NCBI RefSeq assembly: GCF_002091635.1 | Contig: NZ_BDAC01000003.1 | Location: 186,001 to 250,000 of the forward strand | Direction: 5' to 3' | Source of the DNA: Pseudomonas indica NBRC 103045 | GTDB taxonomy: Bacteria; Pseudomonadota; Gammaproteobacteria; Pseudomonadales; Pseudomonadaceae | Length of the DNA stretch: 64,000 bases | The notes under the pieces: model-generated | What the model saw: the letters and a program-made list of their open reading frames with translations, nothing else | Told to the model about the DNA's origin: nothing | The model's database searches: none | In this document: piece by piece, positions 9,179 to 18,018 of the stretch | Numbering within the stretch: position 1 is the first letter of the stretch | Layout of the letters: the number at the start of each line of letters is the position of its first letter | Position numbers and translations under genes: made by a program

Positions 9179-9189
9179 ATCAAGTTGAT
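9179..9189. promoter_or_regulatory. Palindrome upstream of azoreductase gene
   Basis: ATCAAGTTGAT is a perfect 5+1+5 palindrome in the AT-rich stretch (9130-9200) upstream of the azoreductase start. Two nearby ATCGATAA/TTATCGA-like words (9141-9148, 9189-9196) give further symmetry. It is a candidate binding site for the LysR-type regulator encoded at 9616, or another dimeric regulator. Confidence 0.35.
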
Positions 9190-9249
9190 TTATCGAAAAC
9201 GACTCACTAGCCTTGGTCGAGTGCAAACACAGGTCGCCGGGGCGAACAC

Positions 9250-9567
9250 TCACTCGAGGCCGCAGGTCAGCTGGATACGCAGCTTGATGATGCTGCGGGT
9301 GAACTTGGCGGTGAGGTTGAGCGTCTGTCCCGGCTTGAGCACCGCCTTGCGGGTGCGCGGCGTTTCCGGACCGTTGCGGAAAACGGCGGTACAGCGTGCC
9401 GTACTCTGCCCCAGGTTGGAAAGCGTGATGGCCCCCAAGTCGTGGTCGATGTCCTGGGTGGTATAGGACACCTCCGCGCCGTTGAGCTGCTTTTCCACTT
9501 CGATCGGGTAGGCCGCGAAAACCGCCAACGGCAGCAGGGCGATCAGCGCACAGCAGATTCTTTTCAT
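9250..9567 (-). CDS. Small secreted protein of unknown function
   Basis: A 105-residue protein with a clear signal peptide (MKRICCALIALLPLAVFAA, cut near residue 18-20). The mature part is about 85 residues, predicted beta-rich, with two cysteines (TARCTAVF and the C-terminal QLTCGLE) that could form a disulfide in the periplasm, and a basic stretch (PRTRKAVLKPGQ). I recognise the family as conserved in Pseudomonas between an azoreductase and a LysR gene but know no function. The ATG at 9567 is chosen for the signal peptide; it is divergent from the LysR gene at 9616. Confidence 0.75.
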   Translation of the reverse strand: MKRICCALIALLPLAVFAAYPIEVEKQLNGAEVSYTTQDIDHDLGAITLSNLGQSTARCTAVFRNGPETPRTRKAVLKPGQTLNLTAKFTRSIIKLRIQLTCGLE

Positions 9568-9615
9568 GGTCGGTCTCCAACGAGGGACCGCCAGCTTAGA
9601 CAAGAGGAGTCCGGG

Positions 9616-10542
9616 ATGAAAGCGCCCCGCGTGACCCTGGATCAGTGGCGGACGCTGCAGGCCGTCGTCGACCACGGCGGCTTCGCCCAGGCCGCCGAGG
9701 CCCTGCACCGCTCGCAGTCGTCGGTCAGCTACACGGTAGCGCGCATGCAGGAACAACTCGGTGTACCGCTGCTACGCATCGACGGGCGCAAGGCGGTGCT
9801 CACCGAAGCCGGCGAGGTGCTGCTGCGGCGCTCGCGGCAACTGGTGAAACAGGCCAGCCAACTGGAAGACCTGGCGCACCAGATGGAACAGGGCTGGGAA
9901 GCCGAGGTCCGCCTGGTGGTGGATGCCGCCTACCCCACCGCGCGCCTCGTCCGGGCCCTGAGTGCGTTCATGCCGCAAAGCCGCGGTTGCCGGGTGCGCC
10001 TGCGCGAGGAAGTGCTATCCGGTGTCGAAGAGGTACTGCGCGAAGGCACCGCCGACCTCGCCATCACCGCCCTGAACATCACCGGCCACCTGGGCAGCGA
10101 GCTGAGTCCCGTAGAATTCATCGCCGTCGCCCATCCCGACCATCCGTTGCACCGCCTCGGCCGCACCATCAATTTCCAGGACCTGGAAACCCAGATGCAG
10201 GTGGTCACTCGCGACTCCGGCCGCCTGCAACCACGCGACGCCGGCTGGCTCGGCGCCGAACAGCGCTGGACGGTGGGCAGCCTGGCCACCTCGGCCACCT
10301 TCGTCAGCAGCGGCCTGGGCTTCGCCTGGCTGCCGCGCCACCTGATCGAGCGTGAGTTGAGGGACGGCCTGCTCAAGCCCCTGCCGCTGGAACAGGGCGG
10401 CACGCGCAACCCCTTGTTCATGCTCTATTCGAACCAGGACAAACCCCTGGGGCCGGCCACCCAGATCCTCGTCGAGCTGATCAGGACCTTCGATGCCGCT
10501 CCCCTGGACGCCCCCTTCGGCGCGCCGCAATCCCCGGTCTGA
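9616..10542 (+). CDS. LysR-family transcriptional regulator
   Basis: A 308-residue LysR regulator. Residues 5-65 form the winged helix-turn-helix (VTLDQWRTLQAVVDHGGFAQ, followed by AAEALHRSQSSVSYTVARMQ), then the linker helix and a type 2 periplasmic-binding-like effector domain. Start at 9616 is backed by GAGGAG 7 nt upstream and the normal LysR N-terminus; longer open frame to the left is not used. It is divergent from the small secreted protein and azoreductase genes, so it likely controls them, probably in response to a quinone or related electrophile (inference). The hydrolase gene starts 7 nt after its stop and may be cotranscribed. Confidence 0.9.
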   Translation: MKAPRVTLDQWRTLQAVVDHGGFAQAAEALHRSQSSVSYTVARMQEQLGVPLLRIDGRKAVLTEAGEVLLRRSRQLVKQASQLEDLAHQMEQGWEAEVRLVVDAAYPTARLVRALSAFMPQSRGCRVRLREEVLSGVEEVLREGTADLAITALNITGHLGSELSPVEFIAVAHPDHPLHRLGRTINFQDLETQMQVVTRDSGRLQPRDAGWLGAEQRWTVGSLATSATFVSSGLGFAWLPRHLIERELRDGLLKPLPLEQGGTRNPLFMLYSNQDKPLGPATQILVELIRTFDAAPLDAPFGAPQSPV

Positions 10543-10549
10543 GGAACCC

Positions 10550-11365
10550 ATGTCCTACTTCGAGCATCAAGGCTGCCAGCTCTACTACGAAGACCACGGC
10601 CAGGGCGCCCCGCTGGTGCTGGTACACGGCCTCGGCTCCAGCACGCGCGACTGGGAATACCAGCTCCCCGCCCTGGTCGGCCATTACCGGGTCCTGGCCA
10701 TGGACATGCGCGGCCACGGCCGCTCCGGCAAGCCGCGCGAACGCTACAGCGTGGCCGGATTCGCCGCCGACGTGGCGGCACTGATCGAACACCTGGGACT
10801 CGGCCCGGTGCACCTGGTCGGCATCTCCATGGGCGGGATGATCGGCTTCCAGCTGGGCGTCGACCGCCCCGAACTGCTGAAAAGCCTGACCATCGTCAAC
10901 AGCGGCCCGGAACTGAAGCCGCGTAGCCCGAGCGATTTCGTGAACCTGGCCAAGCGCTGGCTGTTCTCCCGGCTGTTCAGCATGGAGACCATCGGCAAAG
11001 GGCTTGGCCGCCTGCTCTTCCCCAAGCCGGAACAGGCCGAACTGCGCGAGAAGGTCGAGCAGCGCTGGATGCTCAACGACAAGCGCGCCTACCTCGCCAG
11101 CCTCGACGCCCTCATCGGCTGGGGCGTGCGGGAACGACTCGCCGCCATTGCCTGTCCTACGCTGGTTGTCACTGCCGACCGCGACTACACCCCGGTATCG
11201 GTCAAGGAAAGCTACGTCCGGGAATTGCCCGACGCACGCCTGGTCGTGATCGAGGATTCCCGCCACGGTACCCCGCTGGACCAGCCGGAACGTTTCAACG
11301 CCACCCTGCTCGACTTCCTCGACGAGGTCGAACGACAACACTCCAAGGACCCTGAGAAATGCTGA
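10550..11365 (+). CDS. Alpha/beta-fold hydrolase
   Basis: A 271-residue cytoplasmic hydrolase. The oxyanion HGxG motif is VHGLGSS (about residues 24-30), the nucleophile elbow is GISMGGM (Ser near 91), and the C-terminal half holds a [12 protein letters not shown] segment that supplies the catalytic His. The acid is likely the Asp in VVTADRDY. Resembles esterase/3-oxoadipate enol-lactonase-like enzymes, substrate unknown. It starts right after the LysR gene and overlaps ppiA by 7 nt, so LysR, hydrolase and ppiA may form one transcript. Confidence 0.85.
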   Translation: MSYFEHQGCQLYYEDHGQGAPLVLVHGLGSSTRDWEYQLPALVGHYRVLAMDMRGHGRSGKPRERYSVAGFAADVAALIEHLGLGPVHLVGISMGGMIGFQLGVDRPELLKSLTIVNSGPELKPRSPSDFVNLAKRWLFSRLFSMETIGKGLGRLLFPKPEQAELREKVEQRWMLNDKRAYLASLDALIGWGVRERLAAIACPTLVVTADRDYTPVSVKESYVRELPDARLVVIEDSRHGTPLDQPERFNATLLDFLDEVERQHSKDPEKC

Positions 11366-11913
11366 AGAAACTTGTCCTCGCCGCCTGCACCCTGCTGTTC
11401 GCCGCCAACCTGCTGGCCGCGGAAAACCCGCATGTGCTGCTGACCACCAGCGCCGGCGAGATCGAAATCGAACTCGAGGCCGAGAAGGCGCCGGTCAGCG
11501 TGAAGAACTTCCTCGCCTACGTGGACAGCGGCTTCTACAACGGCACCATTTTCCACCGCGTGATTCCCGGCTTCATGATCCAGGGCGGCGGCTTCGATGC
11601 CGAGATGCAGCAGAAGGACACCCAGGCGCCGATCAAGAACGAGGCCGACAACGGCCTGCACAACGTGCGCGGCACCCTGGCCATGGCGCGTACCCAGGCG
11701 GTGAATTCCGCCACCAGCCAGTTCTTCATCAACCACCAGGACAACGCCTTCCTCGACCACGGCTCGCGCGACTTCGGCTACGCCGTGTTCGGCAAGGTGG
11801 TGCGCGGCATGGACGTGGTCGACCAGATCGCCCAGGTACCTACCGGTAACCGCGGCATGTTCCAGAACGTCCCGCGCCAGCCGGTCGTGATTCTCTCCGC
11901 CAAACGCCTCTGA
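11359..11913 (+). CDS. ppiA: Periplasmic peptidyl-prolyl cis-trans isomerase (cyclophilin)
   Basis: A 184-residue cyclophilin that speeds proline isomerisation during folding of exported proteins. Residues 1-20 are a signal peptide ([20 protein letters not shown]). The active-site segment [13 protein letters not shown] (about 71-83) carries the catalytic Arg and Phe, and [10 protein letters not shown] the conserved Gln/Phe; this is the bacterial PpiA/PpiB pattern. The mature protein is standard length. Coupled by a 7-nt overlap to the hydrolase gene. Confidence 0.93.
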   Translation: MLKKLVLAACTLLFAANLLAAENPHVLLTTSAGEIEIELEAEKAPVSVKNFLAYVDSGFYNGTIFHRVIPGFMIQGGGFDAEMQQKDTQAPIKNEADNGLHNVRGTLAMARTQAVNSATSQFFINHQDNAFLDHGSRDFGYAVFGKVVRGMDVVDQIAQVPTGNRGMFQNVPRQPVVILSAKRL

Positions 11914-12017
11914 GAACGGCCCGCACAAGCGGGCAATAGGCCGGGCGCGCTCGATCGCGCCCGTGCCGGAAGGGGCGGAACACCCAGACAGGAGCGCCTT
12001 TCCGGGCGACAGCATTC

Positions 12018-13848
12018 ATGTTCTTCCGCCGTTTCGAACACCTCATCGATATCTTCCAGCCCGGCCCCGAGGGCTCCGCCCAGCCGGGTGACCGCGTTCT
12101 ACCTGCACTACCTCCGCCAGGTCTGGCCGACCTTCGCCGTACTGCTGGTGGTCGGGCTGATCGTCGCCCTGATCGAGGTGGCGCTGTTCAGCTTCCTCGG
12201 CCAGATCGTCGACTGGGCACAAAGCACGCCAAGCGAACAGTTCTTCGAGCGCCATGGCCATGCCCTGCTCGGCATGGCGCTGGTGGCCTTGGTACTGCGC
12301 CCACTGTTCAATGCGCTGCACGACCTGCTGGTACACCAGAGCATCAACCCGAGCCTGGCCAACCTGATCCGCTGGCAGAACCACCGCTACGTGCTCAAGC
12401 AGAGCCTCGGCTTCTTCCAGAACGACTTCGCCGGCCGCATCGCCCAGCGCATCATGCAGACCGGCAACGCCCTGCGCGACTCCGCCGTGCAAGCGGTGGA
12501 CGCTCTCTGGCACGTGCTGATCTATGCGATCAGCGCCCTGGTGCTGTTCGCCGAAGCGGATTGGCGGCTCGTGGTGCCGCTGGCCTTGTGGATTGTCGGC
12601 TACGTCGCCGCCCTCGCCTGGTTCGTCCCGCGGGTGAAGCAGCGCTCGACGGTGGCCTCGGATGCCCGCTCCAAGCTGATGGGGCGGATCGTCGACGGCT
12701 ACACCAATATCACCACGCTCAAGCTGTTCGCCCACACTCGCTTCGAGGAAGGCTACGCACGTGATGCCATCGAAGAGCACGCGGACAAGATGCGCCTGAG
12801 CACCCGCATGGTCACCGGCATGGACGTCACCATCACGCTGATGAACGGGGTACTGATCGCCGGTACCACCGGCCTCGCCCTCTGGCTCTGGACCCAAGGC
12901 ACCCTCAGCGTCGGCGCCATCGCCCTGGCCACCGGCCTGGTGATCCGCATCAACAACATGTCCGGCTGGATCATGTGGGTGATCAGCGGCATCTTCGAGA
13001 ACATCGGCCAGGTCCAGGATGGCATGCAGACCATCGCCCAGCCGCGTCTGGTGACCGACCGCGAACAGGCGCCGGCGCTGCGCGTCGAACGCGGCGAGGT
13101 GCGCTTCGAAAACATCCATTTCCATTACGGCAAGGGCAGCGGCGTGATCGCCGGCCTCGACCTGCATGTCGCGCCGGGCGAGAAGATCGGCCTGGTCGGG
13201 CCATCCGGCGCCGGCAAATCGACCCTGGTCAACCTGCTGCTGCGCCTTTACGACCTGGAGGGCGGACGCATCCTCATCGACGGCCAGGACATCGCCGGCG
13301 TGGCCCAGGAAAGCCTGCGCGAACAGATCGGCATGGTCACCCAGGACACCTCCCTGCTGCACCGCTCGATCCGCGACAACCTGCTCTACGGCAAGCCGGG
13401 CGCGAGCGATGCGGAACTCCGGGAGTCGGTGCGCAAGGCCCGCGCCGACAGCTTCATTCCGCAACTGGCCGATGCCCAGGGCCGCCATGGTTTCGATGCG
13501 CATGTCGGCGAGCGTGGCGTGAAGCTGTCCGGCGGCCAGCGCCAGCGCATCGCCATTGCCCGCGTGTTGCTCAAGGATGCGCCGATCCTGATCCTCGACG
13601 AAGCCACCTCGGCGCTCGATTCGGAGGTGGAAGCGGCCATCCAGGAAAGCCTGGAGGCGCTGATGCAAGGCAAGACGGTGATCGCCATCGCCCACCGCCT
13701 CTCCACCATCGCCCGTATGGACCGCCTAGTGGTGCTGGACCAGGGCCGGATCGTCGAAACCGGCAGCCATGCCGAACTGGTGGCACGCGGCGGTCTGTAT
13801 GCACGGCTGTGGCAGCACCAGACCGGTGGGTTCGTCGGGGTGGATTGA
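12018..13848 (+). pseudogene. ABC exporter (fused permease-ATPase) with apparent 1-nt frameshift near start
   Basis: The main frame (12088-13848) encodes about 586 residues of a fused ABC exporter: an ABC_membrane domain (six helices, to about residue 300), then an ATPase with Walker A GPSGAGKST, signature LSGGQRQRIA, Walker B ILILDEATSALD and switch His in IAHRLST. The family N-terminus (MFFRRFEHLIDIFQP) is present at 12018 but in another frame; removal of one G from the GGG at 12086-12088 would join it to VTAFYLHYLRQVWP. Either a sequencing error or a real mutation; a GTG at 12088 could still give a protein lacking about 23 residues. Exporter substrate unknown; MsbA-like lipid or drug export is likely. 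Confidence 0.8.
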
Positions 13849-13852
13849 GCCT

Positions 13853-13987
13853 TGTAGGAGCGAGCTCTGCTCACCATGGGGGCCGCACAACAAACTCGCC
13901 AGCAGAGCTGGCTCCTAGTCTCGACTCCGCTGGGCGAATAAATTCGCCCCTACGGGTGGGCTGCTGTAGGGGCGAATTTATTCGCCC
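13853..13987. repeat. REP-like repeat cluster (two inverted pairs)
   Basis: Four short repeats lie after the exporter gene: TGTAGGAGCGAGCTCTGCTC (13853-13872) faces its near-complement ending GGCTCCTA (13898-13917), and GGGCGAATAAATTCGCCCCTA (13932-13952) faces the copy beginning TGTAGGGGCGAATTTATTC (13965-13987). The two word families recur at many sites in this window. Each pair can fold into a long hairpin. Confidence 0.85.
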
Positions 13988-14000
13988 GCCGTTTATCCGC

Positions 14001-15125
14001 CTACCCCTGCCGATAAGGCAGCAGCTCACAGGCCTGTTCCGCGTACTGGCGGATGCCCAGCCGTTCCTCCTCGAGGAAGTCCGCCACGGCCGCACGCAGC
14101 CCGGGATGGACCAGGTAATGCCAGGAGCGGGTGATCATCGGCTCGAACCCGCGGATCAGCTTGTGCTCGCCCTGTGCGCCAGCGTCGAAGCGCTGTAGCC
14201 CCTGGCCGATGGCATATTCCAGCCCTTGGTAGAAACAAGTCTCGAAATGCAGCCGGTCGAACTCGGCCAGGCAACCCCAGTAGCGGCCGTACAGACTGTC
14301 GCCGCCGAGCAGGCTGAAGGCCATGGCCACCGGTCGCGCATGTTGCAGCGCCAGCACCACACGGATCGCTTCCGGCATGCGCTCAGCCAACAGGCTGAAG
14401 AAACTCCGAGTCAGGTACGGCGCCTGGCCGCGCACGTGGTAGGTGTTGGCGTAGCAGGCGTAGACGAAGTCCCATTCGGCTTCGCTCAGCGTATGCCCTT
14501 CGCGCCAATCGAAGGCGATGCCCTGCCCCGCCACCTGCTCACGCTCCTTGCGCAGTTGCTTACGCTTGCGCGAGGCCAGGGCGTCGAGGAAGTCCTGGAA
14601 GTCGCGGTAGCCACGGTTCTTCCAGTGGAACTGGCAGCCCAGCCGCTCCAGCCAGCCGTCGCGACCGCGTAGCAGGTCATCCGCCGTCGCGTCGGTGAAG
14701 TTCACATGCAGGCCGGACAGCCCCTGCTCTTCCAGCCCCGCACACAGCTCGTCGAGCAGCTCGGCGGCAGCCTCGCCACGGCCGAGCAGGCGCGCACCGG
14801 CCACCGGGCTGAACGGCACCGCACAGAGCAACTTGGGGTAATACGGAATGCCGGCGCGCTGGCAGGCATCGGCCCAGCCCCAGTCGAACACGTATTCGCC
14901 GTAGGAATGGCTTTTCACATACAGCGGCAAGGCCGCCAGCGGACATCCGGCGGCGTCGGTAAGCAGCCGGTGCGCAGAGCGCCAGCCGCTACGGCCACCG
15001 ACGCTACCGCTGTCTTCGAGGGCGGACAGGAAAGCGTGGCGCAGGAAAGGCTGGTCATCAGGCAGTAGCGCGTCCCAGGCGGCAGGCTCCAGGTCGGCAA
15101 GTCGGTGCAGGGTCATGATCGGCAT
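14001..15125 (-). CDS. FemAB-like/GNAT-fold protein (DUF482 family)
   Basis: A 374-residue soluble protein of the FemAB-like group (PF04339, formerly DUF482), built of two GNAT folds. Characteristic pieces are WDWGWAD-like FDWGWADACQRAGIPYYPKL, SSLHVNF-like GLHVNFTD, the RKRKQLRKERE stretch, and DAGAQGEHKLIRGFEP near the C terminus. Some members are called peptidoglycan biosynthesis proteins, but the acyl acceptor is unproven. The ATG at 15125 is used; a second ATG at 15116 is equally possible since no strong ribosome-binding site marks either. Ends next to a REP cluster. Confidence 0.8.
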   Translation of the reverse strand: MPIMTLHRLADLEPAAWDALLPDDQPFLRHAFLSALEDSGSVGGRSGWRSAHRLLTDAAGCPLAALPLYVKSHSYGEYVFDWGWADACQRAGIPYYPKLLCAVPFSPVAGARLLGRGEAAAELLDELCAGLEEQGLSGLHVNFTDATADDLLRGRDGWLERLGCQFHWKNRGYRDFQDFLDALASRKRKQLRKEREQVAGQGIAFDWREGHTLSEAEWDFVYACYANTYHVRGQAPYLTRSFFSLLAERMPEAIRVVLALQHARPVAMAFSLLGGDSLYGRYWGCLAEFDRLHFETCFYQGLEYAIGQGLQRFDAGAQGEHKLIRGFEPMITRSWHYLVHPGLRAAVADFLEEERLGIRQYAEQACELLPYRQG

Positions 15126-15153
15126 GGGCGCAGTCTGGCCTGTGCCGCAGACG

Positions 15154-15180
15154 AAAAAAAGCCCCGCAGAGGCGCGGGGC
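15154..15180 (-). terminator. Terminator of the OprP-type porin gene
   Basis: On the minus strand GCCCCGC pairs with GCGGGGC around a 6-nt loop and is followed by seven T residues. It lies about 30 nt after the porin stop codon and just before the FemAB-like gene. Confidence 0.9.
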
Positions 15181-15211
15181 TGGAAAGGAGGAGCAACGTT
15201 CTTCTGAGTGC

Positions 15212-16510
15212 TTAGAAAACGTACTGGGCGCGAACTACAAAGCCATCGCCGCTGTCGTCGCCGTTGGCATTTTCCTGGTTGTCCACCTTGGCCTTGACGT
15301 AGGCGCCGCTGAGCTTGACCGCTTCGTTGACGTACCAGTTCACACCGAGGTTGTGCACCTTGCCTTCGACGTCCTTGGAGCCATCGATGCCCACGGTGTC
15401 GTCTTCAACGCTGATGTTGTCGTAGCGGTAGAACACTTCCCAGGCGCCGGTCTGCTTGTTCTCCGGCTTGATGGCGTCGAACTTGCCGAGCTTGTAGCCG
15501 CGAGCCTCGCCAGTCAGGGTGTAGGCGACCTGGGCGTAGTAACCCTTGGCCTTGATGTCTTCGAAGGCGTCGTCGTCGGCCTCCAGGTCACGCTTGATGT
15601 ATTCGCCCTGGATCGAGAACGGGCCCATGGCCCAGGCGGCTTCCAGGCCCCAGGCGCTGTCGTCGTCGTAGGAGCCGGCCGGCAGGTTGTTGGCGCCGCC
15701 GAGCAGCAGGCGGTTGCCGTTGGTGCCGGCGTCGTTGCCGCCGGAGGTGCTCACGCCACGCATGCCCAGGCGGCTACGGATACGGCCGTCAAAGGCGGTA
15801 TCGGAGAGATCGCGCTGGGCGTAGTTGACGCCGAGGTGCAGGACGTTGCCGGCTTCGTGCATCGGGGCGAACACGCCGCGCACGTTGAACTGCTTGACGC
15901 TTTCGCCGTCGACGTCGTTCTGGTCCTTGGCGCTCAGGCTGACCGAACCGTACAGCGAATCGCCCGCGGTACCCAGGGCCTGGATGCCCATGCCGTTCTG
16001 GTGGGAGTTGGTCCAATCGACCAGATCGTAGGCGGCGTTACGCTCCTGGGCGGTCACCCACTTGGAGCTGGTGGCCTTCTCCAGACCGAACTCCGGGTCG
16101 AAACGGCCGACCTTGATGGACAGCGGCTTGAAGCCGTTGTAGGCGATGGACGCCTCGTCGAAGTAGCCGTCTTCCGAGCTGCCGGCGTTGTGGGAGAAAT
16201 CGTAGTTGATGACGTAGGCCCAGTCAGTGAAGGCAACGCCGGAGATTTCCAGGAAGGCGCGACGGAAGTAGGCGGCATCGGCGCGCTCACCGTTGACGGT
16301 GTAGAACTCGTCGAAGGTGCTGTAGTCCGCCTGCAGACGGCCGCCGATCTTGAAACCGAACTGCTTGTCGGTGGTTGCGACTTCCAGGCCGCCTTTGGTC
16401 TTGATAACGATGTCGGCGCCGTCGGTGGTGACAGTGCCGGCGAAAGCCTGGGCGGAAACGGCCAGGGCCAGGGCGCTGGCGGCGAAACCGGCGAAGTGCT
16501 TACGGATCAT
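15212..16510 (-). CDS. OprP/OprO-type phosphate or polyphosphate porin
   Basis: A 432-residue outer-membrane porin. Residues 1-24 form a signal peptide (ends AQAFA). The mature protein shows alternating beta-strand pattern with aromatic girdles and ends in Phe (VVRAQYVF), the outer-membrane assembly signal. It belongs to the phosphate-selective porin O/P family: [43 protein letters not shown] and [11 protein letters not shown] are recognisable, with the arginine-rich YFRR strand near the constriction. P. aeruginosa has two adjacent paralogues (oprP, oprO); only one is present here, and I cannot tell which specificity it has. Neighbours are the hvf-like operon and a possible Pho box upstream. 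Confidence 0.9.
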   Translation of the reverse strand: MIRKHFAGFAASALALAVSAQAFAGTVTTDGADIVIKTKGGLEVATTDKQFGFKIGGRLQADYSTFDEFYTVNGERADAAYFRRAFLEISGVAFTDWAYVINYDFSHNAGSSEDGYFDEASIAYNGFKPLSIKVGRFDPEFGLEKATSSKWVTAQERNAAYDLVDWTNSHQNGMGIQALGTAGDSLYGSVSLSAKDQNDVDGESVKQFNVRGVFAPMHEAGNVLHLGVNYAQRDLSDTAFDGRIRSRLGMRGVSTSGGNDAGTNGNRLLLGGANNLPAGSYDDDSAWGLEAAWAMGPFSIQGEYIKRDLEADDDAFEDIKAKGYYAQVAYTLTGEARGYKLGKFDAIKPENKQTGAWEVFYRYDNISVEDDTVGIDGSKDVEGKVHNLGVNWYVNEAVKLSGAYVKAKVDNQENANGDDSGDGFVVRAQYVF

Positions 16511-16618
16511 CGAAGAATTCCCCTTATGGTCTTTTGCGTTGGAAACACACAGGCGACGAGGTCGTGGGTGTTGGTGGGGAATCTTGGCGAGGGGTTATTT
16601 CAGCTCAGTTGCTCCTAG

Positions 16619-16636
16619 ATAAAGATTTGATGACAA
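16619..16636 (-). promoter_or_regulatory. Possible Pho box upstream of porin gene
   Basis: On the minus strand, TTGTCAT-CAAA-TCTTTAT matches the 7-4-7 layout of a PhoB site (CTGTCAT-N4-CTGTCAT); the first half matches 6 of 7 positions, the second only 4 of 7. It lies about 110 nt upstream of the porin start codon, where a phosphate-starvation activator would be expected. Weak second half limits confidence. Confidence 0.4.
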
Positions 16637-16669
16637 CGGAACTTTTTTAGTCCAGTCGTCTATAAGGCG

Positions 16670-16701
16670 AAAGGCCAGCCTCCGCTTGGGGGGAGGCTGG
16701 C
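16670..16701 (-). terminator. Terminator of the hvf-like operon
   Basis: GCCAGCCTCC (16674-16683) and GGAGGCTGGC (16692-16701) form a 10-bp stem with an 8-nt loop. Downstream on the minus strand the sequence is CTTTCG, a short imperfect T tract. It lies 8 nt beyond the stop of the last gene of the operon. Confidence 0.7.
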
Positions 16702-16708
16702 ATTGGGT

Positions 16709-17308
16709 TCAATCCGCTTGGCGAAATCGCGCGGCCAGCCAGTGATCCAGGCTGGCCCAGCGCCCTGCGCCCGTGAAGAACAGGCTCAGCAGCATGATGA
16801 AATAGGTGGCGGCGAATTCGATGCCGTTATTGAGCACCACGAAGCGGCCGCTCGCGGTCAGCCAGTCGTAGTTGCCATGCTCCTTGAGGATCGCCCGGGC
16901 CCTGTCCAATTTCTCCGCCGCCGCCATCACCCGCTCGTTGGCGAAGGGTGCCGAGGGATCGGCGATGGCCTGCCAGCCGAATTCCCAGTGCACGCTGAAC
17001 ATCGCCACCAGCATGGTCACCATCAGCGGCACGCTGATCCAGCGCACCGCCAGGCCGAACAGCAGCAGCACGGCGCCACCCGTTTCGGTCAAGGCGGCCA
17101 GCCAGGCCAGCAGCGTAGGGAACGGCAGGCCGAGACCCCAGTCCGGGTTGCCGAACCAGGCGATGGTGGCATCCATGTCCGCCAGCTTGTGGGTGCCGGC
17201 CATCCAGAAAATCGGCACCAGATACAGGCGCAGCAGCAGCGGCCCGAGGAAATCCAGGCGGCGGGTCGCGTCCAGGGCATCCTGGGCACGGTTGAGAAAG
17301 GTCAGCAT
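16709..17308 (-). CDS. hvfX: DoxX-family membrane protein, HvfX-like RiPP maturation factor
   Basis: A 199-residue inner-membrane protein with four hydrophobic helices typical of DoxX (LRLYLVPIFWMAGTHKLAD, LAALTETGGAVLLLFGLAVR, LMVTMLVAMFSVHW, FAATYFIMLLSLFF). It is the last of four minus-strand genes and overlaps the HvfC-like gene by 7 nt. In Haemophilus and Pseudomonas, DoxX proteins of this type sit in the operons for HvfA/bufferin copper peptides and are called HvfX; their exact role in maturation or transport is not settled. The symbol rests on this context. Confidence 0.82.
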   Translation of the reverse strand: MLTFLNRAQDALDATRRLDFLGPLLLRLYLVPIFWMAGTHKLADMDATIAWFGNPDWGLGLPFPTLLAWLAALTETGGAVLLLFGLAVRWISVPLMVTMLVAMFSVHWEFGWQAIADPSAPFANERVMAAAEKLDRARAILKEHGNYDWLTASGRFVVLNNGIEFAATYFIMLLSLFFTGAGRWASLDHWLAARFRQAD

Positions 17309-18018
17309 GGCAAACTCCCTGAGCCGATGAAGATGTCCTGGCGGCGCCAGGCTTCCAACAGTTCGTCGGCGTGTAGGTAAAAGGCGGCGTCGGGAGCGAT
17401 CCCGCTCTCCTCCGCCAAGTGTTTCAGCGCGGCCTCGGGCGTCTCGCCCCCGCGCAGCCGCAGGGCCAGTCGATAGGCGAACGGGCCGAGTTGCATGAAG
17501 CGCACGCGGTCCTGGCCATCACGCCAGGCCAGCAGGCAGGTCGGCTGTTCCGGTGGCACCTCCGGCCGGTAGTCCGGGCCGATGCGCTGCACCGGCCAGA
17601 CGTAGGCCAGCGGCCAGGCCAACGGTGACCAGCCGACGCTCGGCAACTCGGCCGGCGACAGCTCCAACGCCAGTTCCACCCATTCGTAATGGGCCAGTTC
17701 GAGCAGGAACGGTGGATCATTGGCGTGCGGGCAATGGCCGTCGGAAAGCCAACCGAGGAACTCCTCGCCGACTGCGGGAAAATACGGCGTGGTGCAGCGA
17801 TGCCCAGCGAGGAAATCCCCCACCAGACGGCGCCAGCGCGCCTCGTCGAACAGCCGTCGCGACACGGGAAAGCCGCTGGAGAGGAAGCCCTCGATCGTGT
17901 TGAAGAACAATTGCTCGTAGATCGCCATCCGCTCGACGGGAACCCCCTCCGGCAGAGGATTAACACCGGGCTGGCGAATCCGCGCGGCGAAGTTGCGTTG
18001 CGCTTGGATGCCGGTCAT
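17302..18018 (-). CDS. hvfC: HvfC/BufC-like peptide modification partner (DUF2063)
   Basis: A 238-residue soluble protein with an N-terminal DUF2063 domain: an initial helix bundle (QRNFAARIRQPG... RMAIYEQLFFNTIEGFLSSGFPV), then a second alpha/beta domain with a winged-helix-like end. In this family it delivers the precursor peptide to the DUF692 iron enzyme. It overlaps hvfB by 4 nt (ATGA) and hvfX by 7 nt, so all are translated as a coupled unit. The old label 'putative DNA-binding' for DUF2063 comes from fold only; here operon context points to peptide modification. Confidence 0.85.
   Translation of the reverse strand: MTGIQAQRNFAARIRQPGVNPLPEGVPVERMAIYEQLFFNTIEGFLSSGFPVSRRLFDEARWRRLVGDFLAGHRCTTPYFPAVGEEFLGWLSDGHCPHANDPPFLLELAHYEWVELALELSPAELPSVGWSPLAWPLAYVWPVQRIGPDYRPEVPPEQPTCLLAWRDGQDRVRFMQLGPFAYRLALRLRGGETPEAALKHLAEESGIAPDAAFYLHADELLEAWRRQDIFIGSGSLPC

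Noticed and set aside
12018-12764. Open frame beginning MFFRRFEHLIDIF as a separate gene
   Set aside because: Only its first 23 or so codons look like protein; beyond the GGG run the sequence becomes Arg/Pro/Ala-rich and is the wrong frame of the ABC exporter. Treated as the displaced N-terminus of the exporter.
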